Assembly: GCA_003645825.1 (NCBI GenBank)
Contig: QNCQ01000135.1
Location: 1-5,620 of the forward strand
From: Fidelibacterota bacterium
Lineage (GTDB): Bacteria; Fidelibacterota; UBA2242; B5-G15
Reading direction: 5' to 3'
DNA: 5,620 nt
Below the pieces are notes generated by a model, which saw only the letters and a program-made list of their open reading frames with translations, had not been told where the DNA came from and searched no databases. Position numbers and translations under genes: made by a program. Shown here piece after piece: positions 1 through 5,620 of this stretch (positions are counted from its first letter, which is position 1; every line of letters begins with the position of its first letter).

Positions 1-1
1 A

Positions 2-694
2 CTTAGGGTTGCCTTTGCCTGGAGGTCGCTGAAGGAAGAAGGGCTGGAAGAATATTTGAGCCAGTGGGTAAAATCTGAGAATAGAGAGTTAAGTATCGAG
101 GCAATGGAGTTGCTGATAGGAGAGAATATACGCCATGGGGAGATTAAGAAAGCTATCGAGAGAGCTGAATATGTAATTTCAGACAATCCCGGTACAGAGG
201 CAGAGTATAAGGCATTGTTCACTCTTTTCAATCTTTATTTGAACGACCTCGAAGACAGAGAAAAAGCGGAGGAAATCTTGGCCCGAATGAAGATGAAATA
301 TCCTGATTATCCTCTAACACAGATGGCGCAATTTGATATAGGCGAACCTGTTGAATGGAAATTTCCGAAGCCAGGAGAGTTTGGTGAGAGTCCCGGGGTG
401 GCAGGTATTTCCCCCTCCAGTTACTGGCTCGGAGAGGGACATCCAAATCCGTTTAATCCAACCATAACGATAGATTTTTATCTGCCAGAAGAGGCATTCG
501 TTACCCTGTCGATATACGACATGCTGGGAAGAGAGGTCAGGCGTCTCATCGATAGCCGTCTTGGACCGGGGTATAATCGCGTTACGTGGGATGGTCATGG
601 TGACTCCGGTGAAGCGCTTCCGAATGGAGTTTATATTTGTGTATTCAGAAGTGGCGGTTTCAAAGCGTGTCGTAAGATGATACTATTGAAGTAA
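2..694 (+). CDS. 3' part of secreted TPR-like protein with C-terminal T9SS (FlgD-like) sorting domain
   Basis: The frame is open from base 2 with no stop, so the gene begins before the window; the TTG at 56 is an internal Leu codon, not a convincing start. About 230 residues are visible. The first ~115 are charged and helical, with paired-helix spacing like TPR or Sel1-type repeats (for example around bases 140-310, with motifs AIERAEYVISDNPG and AEEILARMKMKYPDYP). After a Gly/Pro-rich linker (about 350-420), bases 416-691 encode a typical type A sorting domain: the NPFNPTITI motif at base 446, then LSIYDMLGREV, a WDGHGDSG turn, LPNGVYICVF and a final Lys-rich strand ending KMILLK. In Bacteroidota such domains direct outer-membrane export by the type IX system; in other FCB phyla the same fold is common on surface proteins. 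Inference: an exported or surface-attached protein, function unknown. It lies 17 bases before the O-antigen ligase-like gene, so the two are probably co-transcribed. Confidence 0.85.
   Translation, partial: LRVAFAWRSLKEEGLEEYLSQWVKSENRELSIEAMELLIGENIRHGEIKKAIERAEYVISDNPGTEAEYKALFTLFNLYLNDLEDREKAEEILARMKMKYPDYPLTQMAQFDIGEPVEWKFPKPGEFGESPGVAGISPSSYWLGEGHPNPFNPTITIDFYLPEEAFVTLSIYDMLGREVRRLIDSRLGPGYNRVTWDGHGDSGEALPNGVYICVFRSGGFKACRKMILLK
416..691 (+). other. T9SS type A C-terminal sorting / FlgD Ig-like domain region
   Basis: This is the domain-level part of the preceding CDS. It contains the conserved N-P-F-N-P start, a central IYD.LGREV strand, a W-D-G turn followed by G.ALPNGVY, and a terminal hydrophobic strand with Lys. 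Order and spacing fit the 80-90 residue beta-sandwich that acts as a type IX export signal and is often cleaved by the PorU sortase. Whether it is cleaved or simply a FlgD-like fold cannot be decided from sequence alone. Confidence 0.8.
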
Positions 695-711
695 AGTTTG
701 ATTCGCTATCG

Positions 712-2565
712 GTGGATTTTTCTCTGGCTGGGCTGCGGATAACAAAGATAGTAAGATATACGTTTTTCATAACAGTCTGGGCTCTTCCCCTGGTCATCTA
801 TAACAGGATGATGTGGGATTTTTATGTCCCCAAGGAGCTGTTTTTTCGGGTTGCCCTTTTTTCCGCTCTGTTCATTCACTTTCTGAGAAGAAGGACAGGG
901 GTTGAGTTTGGTTTGCCTGACGTTATAGTGATAGGTTGTTTGTTCTTTATTATGGTTCCTTCTGTTATAAATGGTCGTATTACTCCGGATGGTTTTCGTA
1001 CCGTTTGCTATCTGGTTTTGTTTTATGTTCTGGTTCAAAGTATTGGTTTTACCGGGGTTGAAGACCTCTCCAGATTTACGTTCTGTGCTTTAACAGGACT
1101 TTTCTGCGTGGGGGTTGTAGAAGCTATCTATAGTCTTTTACAATTTTTCAGGCTGGATCTTTTACACCCTCATGGTGTAGTCACCTTCGGCCCTCGCGTT
1201 GTGGGTACGCTCGGTCATGCAAACCTTCTTGGTGGTTATCTGGCGATGGTTTTTCCCTGTGGTGTAGCGGTATGGAAGTATTGTCGTGGTACTCGCTGGA
1301 GAGCTCTGGTGGCCTGTGGTCTGGGAGTTATGATTGTGGCACTTTTACTGACTCAGAGTCGGGGAGCCTGGCTTGCGCTTTTGCTCACTCTCTTTTTGTT
1401 CTATAACCATGAAATCCGAACGCTATGGAAAAAATTTTTCAGAAATAGGATTGTCTCCATCTGCTCCTTAATTGTTATTGGTACAGTAGTGGTAATTTCC
1501 TTTATGTGGCTTTTGAATCTGAACATAGAATCGGTGAAGGGGCGGGTATTTGTATGGCGTGTTACCTGGAACATGTTTCGTGAATATCCTATGCTGGGTA
1601 TTGGTCTGGGACGTTATCCTGTTGAATACCTCAACTATCAGGCGATGTTCTTTGATGATCAGAGTCATGAACCATTTTTTGATCATGCTGCAAATATGAA
1701 ACAGGCGGATAGTGAATATCTTCAGTTGCTTGCGGAGACAGGGGTGATTGGTTTATTTTTTACTGTATTGCTTGTTGGATATGTTTGTTACAGAATAAGG
1801 TCCCTGTTGCTGGTAAGGAGAAAAGATCGTGGAATGCGTTTGGTTATCGATGGAGTTTGTATGCCCCTTGTGGTTGTTATTTTTCATTCTTTTGTTGATA
1901 ATCCATTGCGTAATGTGGCTGTTGGGGTGATTTTTACTTTTATGGTTGCACTGGTTTCATTGAATCTGAAGGTAAGAAACCTGGAAAAGGGAGTCTCTTT
2001 CACCTTCAAAAACATCTTCCCATACAGGATTTTTTCAGGGTTACTGGTAGTTTATATGGTTTACAATTCGGTAGCTTTGAGCAGAGCATATATTCGCTGG
2101 AGGGAAGGTTTAGCGTACGTTAAGGCTCACCTTTTAGGCAGGGGGATAGAGAAATATCATGAGGCATTGAAGGACTTACCCGATGAGGGGGAGCTTCTTT
2201 TTCACATTGGTTCGGCTTACGCCTACTTTAATCAGCCTGAGAAAGCGCTGCCATTTCTAAAGCGTGCCAGACTGACCTTCAACGATAAGAACATTTACAT
2301 AGCAGAGGGATTGTGCTATTATCGGCTTGGGGATTTTAGTCGCTCTGAGGAGAGTCTTTTAACTGCATTGCGGATGTATCCGCGTCTGCTTCTGCCACGG
2401 TTGTGGCTTGCGGAGATGTATCTGCGTACCGGGAGGAGGGAAGAAGCAATTGAAAGGTTGAAGGAGATAATCGATATTAAACCAAAACAGATTTCAGATG
2501 ATGTTCTTGTTATAAAGAAGGATGCTGAGAGACTGTTAAAGAGAATAACCTGTGAGATAGATTAG
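712..2565 (+). CDS. O-antigen ligase/polymerase family (Wzy_C) membrane protein with C-terminal TPRs
   Basis: This 617-residue protein probably acts in the inner membrane, joining or polymerising undecaprenyl-linked glycan (O-antigen ligase WaaL, or a Wzy-like polymerase or glycoprotein ligase). Roughly 11-13 hydrophobic segments fall between residues 16 and 456. Family landmarks are GTLGHANLLGGYLA (165-178), LTQSRGAWLALLL (213-225), GRVFVWRVTWNMF followed by PMLGIGLGRYP (277-303, the usual R..W...P.lG.GlG block before a large periplasmic loop), DSEYLQLLAETGVIGL (333-348) and HSFVDNPLRN (392-401). Residues about 494-595 form around three TPR units (FHIGSAYAYFNQPEKAL; EGLCYYRLGDFSRSEESL; LWLAEMYLRTGRREEAIERL), a known architecture for this family. 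The GTG start at 712 is needed to keep the first membrane segment, but no clear Shine-Dalgarno precedes it; the upstream stop at 692-694 suggests reinitiation. Ligase versus polymerase cannot be settled here. At the usual loop HN position this protein has Asp-Ser. Confidence 0.85.
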   Translation: MDFSLAGLRITKIVRYTFFITVWALPLVIYNRMMWDFYVPKELFFRVALFSALFIHFLRRRTGVEFGLPDVIVIGCLFFIMVPSVINGRITPDGFRTVCYLVLFYVLVQSIGFTGVEDLSRFTFCALTGLFCVGVVEAIYSLLQFFRLDLLHPHGVVTFGPRVVGTLGHANLLGGYLAMVFPCGVAVWKYCRGTRWRALVACGLGVMIVALLLTQSRGAWLALLLTLFLFYNHEIRTLWKKFFRNRIVSICSLIVIGTVVVISFMWLLNLNIESVKGRVFVWRVTWNMFREYPMLGIGLGRYPVEYLNYQAMFFDDQSHEPFFDHAANMKQADSEYLQLLAETGVIGLFFTVLLVGYVCYRIRSLLLVRRKDRGMRLVIDGVCMPLVVVIFHSFVDNPLRNVAVGVIFTFMVALVSLNLKVRNLEKGVSFTFKNIFPYRIFSGLLVVYMVYNSVALSRAYIRWREGLAYVKAHLLGRGIEKYHEALKDLPDEGELLFHIGSAYAYFNQPEKALPFLKRARLTFNDKNIYIAEGLCYYRLGDFSRSEESLLTALRMYPRLLLPRLWLAEMYLRTGRREEAIERLKEIIDIKPKQISDDVLVIKKDAERLLKRITCEID

Positions 2566-2703
2566 ATAGAAAATAGTTCTATTTCCCCTATTCTGAATAA
2601 AAAATTCCAACACAATTTACCTCAGTGGAAGTAATTAATATAGAGGTAGGCTTTAAATTCAATAAATGTGTATATTTATAAGGTTGTTAGGAGTGCTTGA
2701 AAT
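2566..2703 (+). promoter_or_regulatory. AT-rich spacer, probable promoter region of the porX-tsaE-tsaB-rimI operon
   Basis: This is the only non-coding gap over 20 bases in the window. It is AT-rich and lies between the ligase-like gene and porX. TATATTTATA at 2671-2680 could serve as a -10 element, and its first eight bases match the Bacteroidota TAnnTTTG consensus except for the last base; no convincing -35 or TTG element stands at the right distance. A short A/T stem (AAATAG at 2571-2576 with CTATTT at 2579-2584) lies just after the ligase stop, but it has a two-base loop and no T-run, so it is not called a terminator. The promoter call rests mainly on gap size and gene order. Confidence 0.35.
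2689..2693 (+). promoter_or_regulatory. Ribosome binding site of porX
   Basis: AGGAG stands 10 bases before the ATG at 2704. It supports this start, which also leaves a complete receiver domain beginning at the first beta strand (RILWVDDE). Confidence 0.65.
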
Positions 2704-4263
2704 ATGAAGAAAAGCAGAATCTTGTGGGTCGACGATGAAATAGAGCTTTTAAAGGCTCACATTCTATTCCTTGAGAGCAAAGGATACGAAGTGGTGCCTG
2801 TTACCAATGGAGAGGACGCTGTGAGACTGGTAGGGCAGGAGAATTTTGATTTAGTTTTGCTTGATGAGATAATGCCTGGGAAGGATGGTCTGCAAACTCT
2901 TGAGGAACTAAAGGAGTTATCTCCAGCCCTTCCCGTGGTTATGATAACCAAGAATGAAGAAGAAAGCCTCATGGAGGAAGCTATCGGCAAGAAGATCGCA
3001 GATTATCTTACCAAGCCCATAAATCCTTCTCAGGTTTTGCTTGTGTGTAAAAAATTGCTGGAACATAACAAAATAACCCTGGAACAGATTTCAAAAGCGT
3101 ATCTTGAAGAGTTTAGGAAAGTGCTGAACCTTAGGTTTCAGGATCTGGGGCCGAGAGATTGGATCAGGTTCTTCCAAAAGTTGTCAAAATGGGAAGTTGA
3201 GTTCGATAGCTACGATGACCCTGGTTTAAAAGAGACCCTAAGTGATCAAAAGAGAACCTTTAATATAGAGTTTGCAAAGTTTGTGGAAAAGAACTATAAG
3301 AAATGGGTAAATGAACATCCACAGAAGAGACCTACTCTTTCTCCTGACCTTTTGAAAAAATATGTTTTCCCCTTTCTACAGGAGGGAAATAAAGTTCTTT
3401 TTATTTTGATAGACTGCATGAGACTTGATCAGTGGCTTACATTGTCGCCGGAGATTTATGAGTTGTACAATATGAAGGTAGAGTACTATTATTCCATAAT
3501 ACCATCGGCAACTCCTTTTGCCCGGAATTCTATTTTTAGTGGTCTTTTCCCTGCAAAATTTAGCGAGAGATATCCTGAAATCTGGTCTAAAGAAGGGGAT
3601 GAAAGTTCTATGAACAGATATGAGCCGGTAATGCTTGGGGATTATATTCGCAGGGAGGGGATTGAACTGAAAGGCGGCTATAAATATGTGAAAGCTATAA
3701 ATGCTGAGGAAGGGTGGAGTCTTGTAAAAAAAATAGGTTCTTATCTTGGGTCTTCATTTATAAGTGTTGTGGTGAATTTTGTTGATATTCTGGCTCACAA
3801 AAGGTCTGAGATGGAGTTTCTAAAAGAGATTGTACCCGATGAAGCCGGGTATAGGTCTCTAATTCGTTCGTGGTTCAGGAATTCATGGGTTTATTCAATT
3901 TTGCAGTTTTTTTCCGAGCAGGATTTTAAAGTTGTTATAACAAGTGACCATGGTAGCATAAGGGTGCAGCATGATGTGGAAGTAGTTGGAGATAGGGAAA
4001 CTTCGCCTAATATAAGGTTTAAATACGGAAAAAATTTGCGTACACATCCAAAGTATGCTCTTAATATAAAAGATCCCAGCGAGTATTTACTGCCCTCATT
4101 CGGAATAAATACGAATTATATTATAGCCAAAGAGGATTATTTCTTTGTGTATCCTACAAATTATCACAAATATCAGGCTTTTTACAGAAATACTTTCCAG
4201 CATGGTGGGGTTTCAATGGAGGAAATGATAATGCCTGTAGCGATTCTGGAGCCCAAAGGATAA
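2704..4263 (+). CDS. porX: PorX-type response regulator with PglZ/alkaline phosphatase-fold effector domain
   Basis: At 519 residues this matches the full length of PorX (about 515-520). Residues 1-120 form a CheY-like receiver: acidic pair D10/D11, predicted phosphoacceptor D54 (LLDEIMPG), T82 and K104-P105 (YLTKPIN). Residues ~121-220 are a helical linker. Residues ~225-519 form the PglZ, alkaline phosphatase-superfamily domain with apparent metal ligands and nucleophile: D237 (LIDCMRLDQW), T270 (SATPFARN), D361 and H365 (VNFVDILAH), D415-H416 (TSDHGS) and H500 (FQHGGVSMEEM). In Porphyromonas and Flavobacterium, PorX works with the sensor PorY in controlling type IX secretion, and zinc-dependent phosphodiesterase activity on oligonucleotides has been reported for the effector. 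No DNA-binding domain is present, so regulation must be indirect. All expected residues are intact, so the protein is inferred to be phosphorylatable and enzymatically active. Its stop codon abuts the tsaE ATG directly. Confidence 0.9.
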   Translation: MKKSRILWVDDEIELLKAHILFLESKGYEVVPVTNGEDAVRLVGQENFDLVLLDEIMPGKDGLQTLEELKELSPALPVVMITKNEEESLMEEAIGKKIADYLTKPINPSQVLLVCKKLLEHNKITLEQISKAYLEEFRKVLNLRFQDLGPRDWIRFFQKLSKWEVEFDSYDDPGLKETLSDQKRTFNIEFAKFVEKNYKKWVNEHPQKRPTLSPDLLKKYVFPFLQEGNKVLFILIDCMRLDQWLTLSPEIYELYNMKVEYYYSIIPSATPFARNSIFSGLFPAKFSERYPEIWSKEGDESSMNRYEPVMLGDYIRREGIELKGGYKYVKAINAEEGWSLVKKIGSYLGSSFISVVVNFVDILAHKRSEMEFLKEIVPDEAGYRSLIRSWFRNSWVYSILQFFSEQDFKVVITSDHGSIRVQHDVEVVGDRETSPNIRFKYGKNLRTHPKYALNIKDPSEYLLPSFGINTNYIIAKEDYFFVYPTNYHKYQAFYRNTFQHGGVSMEEMIMPVAILEPKG

Positions 4264-4722
4264 ATGGTTGAGGTTGTTTCAAAAAGTGCTGAAGATACAA
4301 GAAAGCTTGGGAAAGCAATCGGTGAGAAACTTCATGGTGGGGAAGTCGTTGTTTTAATTGGGGAGCTTGGGACTGGTAAAACAACGATGATAAAGGGAAT
4401 TTGTGAGGGATTGGGTGTTTCTGATCCAGTTGAAAGTCCAACGTTTACGCTGATAAATGAGTACAGGGGAAAGGTCCCGGTGTATCATGTGGATTGCTAT
4501 AGGGAGGAACGACTGGAGGAGTGGATTGAACTCGGAATAAGTGAATATCTATATTCTGATAGTGTGGTGTTGATCGAATGGGGTGAAAGACTAGAAGAGA
4601 TTCTCCCTGATGATAAGATAACTATTCATCTGTTTCATGACTTTGATCAGGAAGGCGTGAGATATATTCAGATAGATGGTATTGAACTGTCGAAGAATGA
4701 ATTGAGGTTTCTGGAGGAATAG
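4264..4722 (+). CDS. tsaE: tRNA threonylcarbamoyladenosine biosynthesis ATPase TsaE
   Basis: This 152-residue protein has the usual TsaE (YjeE) length. It shows the P-loop GELGTGKTT (33-41), the family signature VESPTFTLINEY (56-67), HVDCYR (75-80, with D77) and LIEWGER (103-109), which carries the family's conserved Glu-Trp. TsaE is the cytoplasmic ATPase that binds the TsaB-TsaD dimer and is needed for repeated cycles of t6A formation at A37 of ANN-decoding tRNAs. The ATG follows the porX stop with no base between (TAAATG), so translation probably depends on ribosomes finishing porX; a GGAG-like stretch in the last porX codons (around 4248-4251) may help. tsaB follows after 3 bases. Confidence 0.95.
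   Translation: MVEVVSKSAEDTRKLGKAIGEKLHGGEVVVLIGELGTGKTTMIKGICEGLGVSDPVESPTFTLINEYRGKVPVYHVDCYREERLEEWIELGISEYLYSDSVVLIEWGERLEEILPDDKITIHLFHDFDQEGVRYIQIDGIELSKNELRFLEE
4713..4718 (+). promoter_or_regulatory. Ribosome binding site of tsaB inside the tsaE end
   Basis: GGAGGA lies within the final codons of tsaE and ends 7 bases before the GTG at 4726. It decides the GTG start of tsaB, which places the conserved GIDTS strand at residues 5-9 as in other TsaB proteins. Confidence 0.75.
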
Positions 4723-4725
4723 ACT

Positions 4726-5364
4726 GTGCTTATTCTAGGTATTGATACTTCAACAGAGAATTGCAGTGTTGGGCTCGTTAAAGATGGAAAGATAGTAAGT
4801 GATAACTCTATACTGGGGAAATTTGCCCATGCGGAGAGGATAGTAGAGCTTGTGAACAAGGCATTTTCTATGGGTTACTCTTTAAATGACCTGGATGCGA
4901 TTGCTATAAGTATTGGGCCTGGGTCTTATACTGGGCTCAGGGTAGGATTGGGTTTTGCTAAAGGGATGTCTCTTGCTTTGGGCATTCCTATTCTTCCTGT
5001 TCCAACAATTGCAGTTCTAGATAGTGTTGTGAGGGATAAATATCCTGGAGAAAAGATTCTCTTTATCAGGTCTCATAAGGACATTGTATACTATGTATTA
5101 GCCAACAGCGAAGATAGCCTCTGGGGAAAACCTCACGTAGAAAGCATAGTGGAGGTGGTAAAGAAATATAAACATGTGGAGTCTTTTGTGGGGAATTTTG
5201 ACTTTGAGCTTGATACTAAAGCGATAGAGGTTCGATATCCTTCTGGTGTGCATGCTGCGCTGCTGGGTTATAAGCATTATAATAGATTGATTAAGATGAG
5301 TAACCCTGAGCTTGAACCATATTATCTCACAGAGTTTAAAGCTGATAGATGGAAAAAGAGGTAA
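4726..5364 (+). CDS. tsaB: t6A synthesis scaffold protein TsaB
   Basis: TsaB is the inactive ASKHA-fold partner of the threonylcarbamoyl transferase TsaD and is essential for t6A37 formation in bacteria. The 212-residue product begins with LILGIDTSTENCSVGLV (2-18), followed by HAERIVELV (35-43) and the family hallmark IGPGSYTGLRVGLGFAKG (63-80), then IPILPVPTIAVLDS. These cover the N-terminal ASKHA subdomain. The C-terminal half is less conserved and a little shorter than in E. coli TsaB (about 231 residues), but it ends in the usual style with EPYYLTEFKADRW, so it looks complete. The start is GTG with a strong ribosome binding site inside tsaE. The gene overlaps rimI by 16 bases. The tsaD and tsaC/Sua5 partners are not in the window. 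Confidence 0.93.
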   Translation: MLILGIDTSTENCSVGLVKDGKIVSDNSILGKFAHAERIVELVNKAFSMGYSLNDLDAIAISIGPGSYTGLRVGLGFAKGMSLALGIPILPVPTIAVLDSVVRDKYPGEKILFIRSHKDIVYYVLANSEDSLWGKPHVESIVEVVKKYKHVESFVGNFDFELDTKAIEVRYPSGVHAALLGYKHYNRLIKMSNPELEPYYLTEFKADRWKKR

Positions 5365-5620
5365 TCATAAGAGAAGCTAAAGTGAATGATATAGAAAAAA
5401 TTATGGAAATAGAAAGGGTTTCTTTCGAAAATCCATGGAGTAAGCCTTCATTTTTCAGGGTAATGGTGGACGATGTGACGAAGTTTTTTGTGGCTGACAT
5501 AGATGGGAAGGTAGTAGGGTACATTGTTTACTGGATTATTGAAGATGAAGCGCATGTAGCCAATATTGCGGTTCATCCTGAAATGCGTGGTAGAGGTATA
5601 GGGAAGAAATTGCTTGAAAA
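5349..5620 (+). CDS. rimI: Ribosomal protein S18-alanine N-acetyltransferase RimI, 5' part
   Basis: The gene begins at the ATG at 5349, inside the end of tsaB in another frame, and is still open at the window end, giving 90 full codons of an expected ~145-155. It is a GNAT-fold enzyme that transfers acetyl from acetyl-CoA to the N-terminal Ala of ribosomal protein S18. Visible marks are IIREAKVNDIEKIMEIE (6-22), the RimI signature SFENPWSKPSF (25-35), VVGYIVYW (55-62) and the acetyl-CoA pyrophosphate loop NIAVHPEMRGRGIGKKLL (72-89, R/QxxGxG type). The ribosome binding site is weak (AGAG at 5331-5334 is distant), so coupling to tsaB translation is likely. tsaB-rimI adjacency is common in bacteria and supports RimI over a generic GNAT. 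The C-terminal third, including the expected catalytic region, lies beyond the window. Confidence 0.9.
   Translation, partial: MEKEVIIREAKVNDIEKIMEIERVSFENPWSKPSFFRVMVDDVTKFFVADIDGKVVGYIVYWIIEDEAHVANIAVHPEMRGRGIGKKLLE

Noticed and set aside
56..58. TTG at 56 as start of the first gene
   Set aside because: The frame is open back to the window edge and the residues before it continue the same helical character, with no ribosome binding site close by.
706..1038. Minus-strand open frame opposite the ligase-like gene
   Set aside because: It lies wholly antisense to a clear membrane-protein gene, shows only low-complexity Asn/Lys/Gln-rich sequence and resembles no family.
2566..2590. Possible terminator hairpin after the ligase-like gene
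   Set aside because: The stem is six A/T-rich pairs with a two-base loop and no T-run follows, so an intrinsic terminator is not supported.
4154..4441. Minus-strand open frame across the porX-tsaE junction
   Set aside because: It is antisense to two well-supported genes and its product is compositionally odd with no recognisable domain.
2704..5620. Lower GC in the right half as a sign of horizontal transfer
   Set aside because: Hand counts of single 60-base lines vary widely (34/60 at 541-600, 22/60 at 901-960, 17/60 at 3721-3780), and the right half carries core genes such as tsaE, tsaB and rimI, so the shift is not evidence of transfer.
1..5620. CRISPR array, insertion sequence, tRNA or riboswitch
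   Set aside because: No regularly spaced direct repeats, terminal inverted repeats, transposase motifs or cloverleaf-like stretches were seen, and coding genes fill nearly all of the window.

Overview
The window carries six protein genes, all on the + strand, with two cut by the window edges. A T9SS-type C-terminal sorting (FlgD-like) domain and a PorX-type response regulator/PglZ protein point to a Gram-negative bacterium of the Bacteroidota or the wider FCB assemblage. Many uncultured candidate phyla share these families, so the phylum cannot be fixed from this window. Standard genetic code and ATG/GTG starts fit all genes.

Left half (about 1-2565): the 3' end of a secreted protein with a helical, TPR-like region and a C-terminal sorting domain. 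Only 17 bases later comes a polytopic O-antigen ligase/polymerase-family membrane protein (Wzy_C type) with a TPR tail. These two concern the cell surface: one is a predicted T9SS cargo, the other a predicted glycan polymerase or ligase.

A 138-base AT-rich spacer (2566-2703) follows. It is the only sizeable non-coding gap and the likely place for a promoter.

Right half (2704-5620): a tightly packed group. porX (response regulator receiver plus alkaline-phosphatase-fold PglZ domain) is followed with zero intervening bases by tsaE, then after 3 bases by tsaB, then with a 16-base overlap by rimI, which runs off the window. TsaE and TsaB belong to the t6A37 tRNA modification machinery; RimI acetylates ribosomal protein S18 and is a usual operon partner of tsaB. 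The packing suggests co-transcription and translational coupling of a T9SS regulator with translation-quality genes.

No tRNA, rRNA, mobile element, CRISPR array or convincing terminator was seen. No wholly new system is evident. The most interesting point is the grouping of a T9SS-tagged protein, an O-antigen ligase-like protein and PorX, three functions linked in T9SS biology of organisms such as Porphyromonas.
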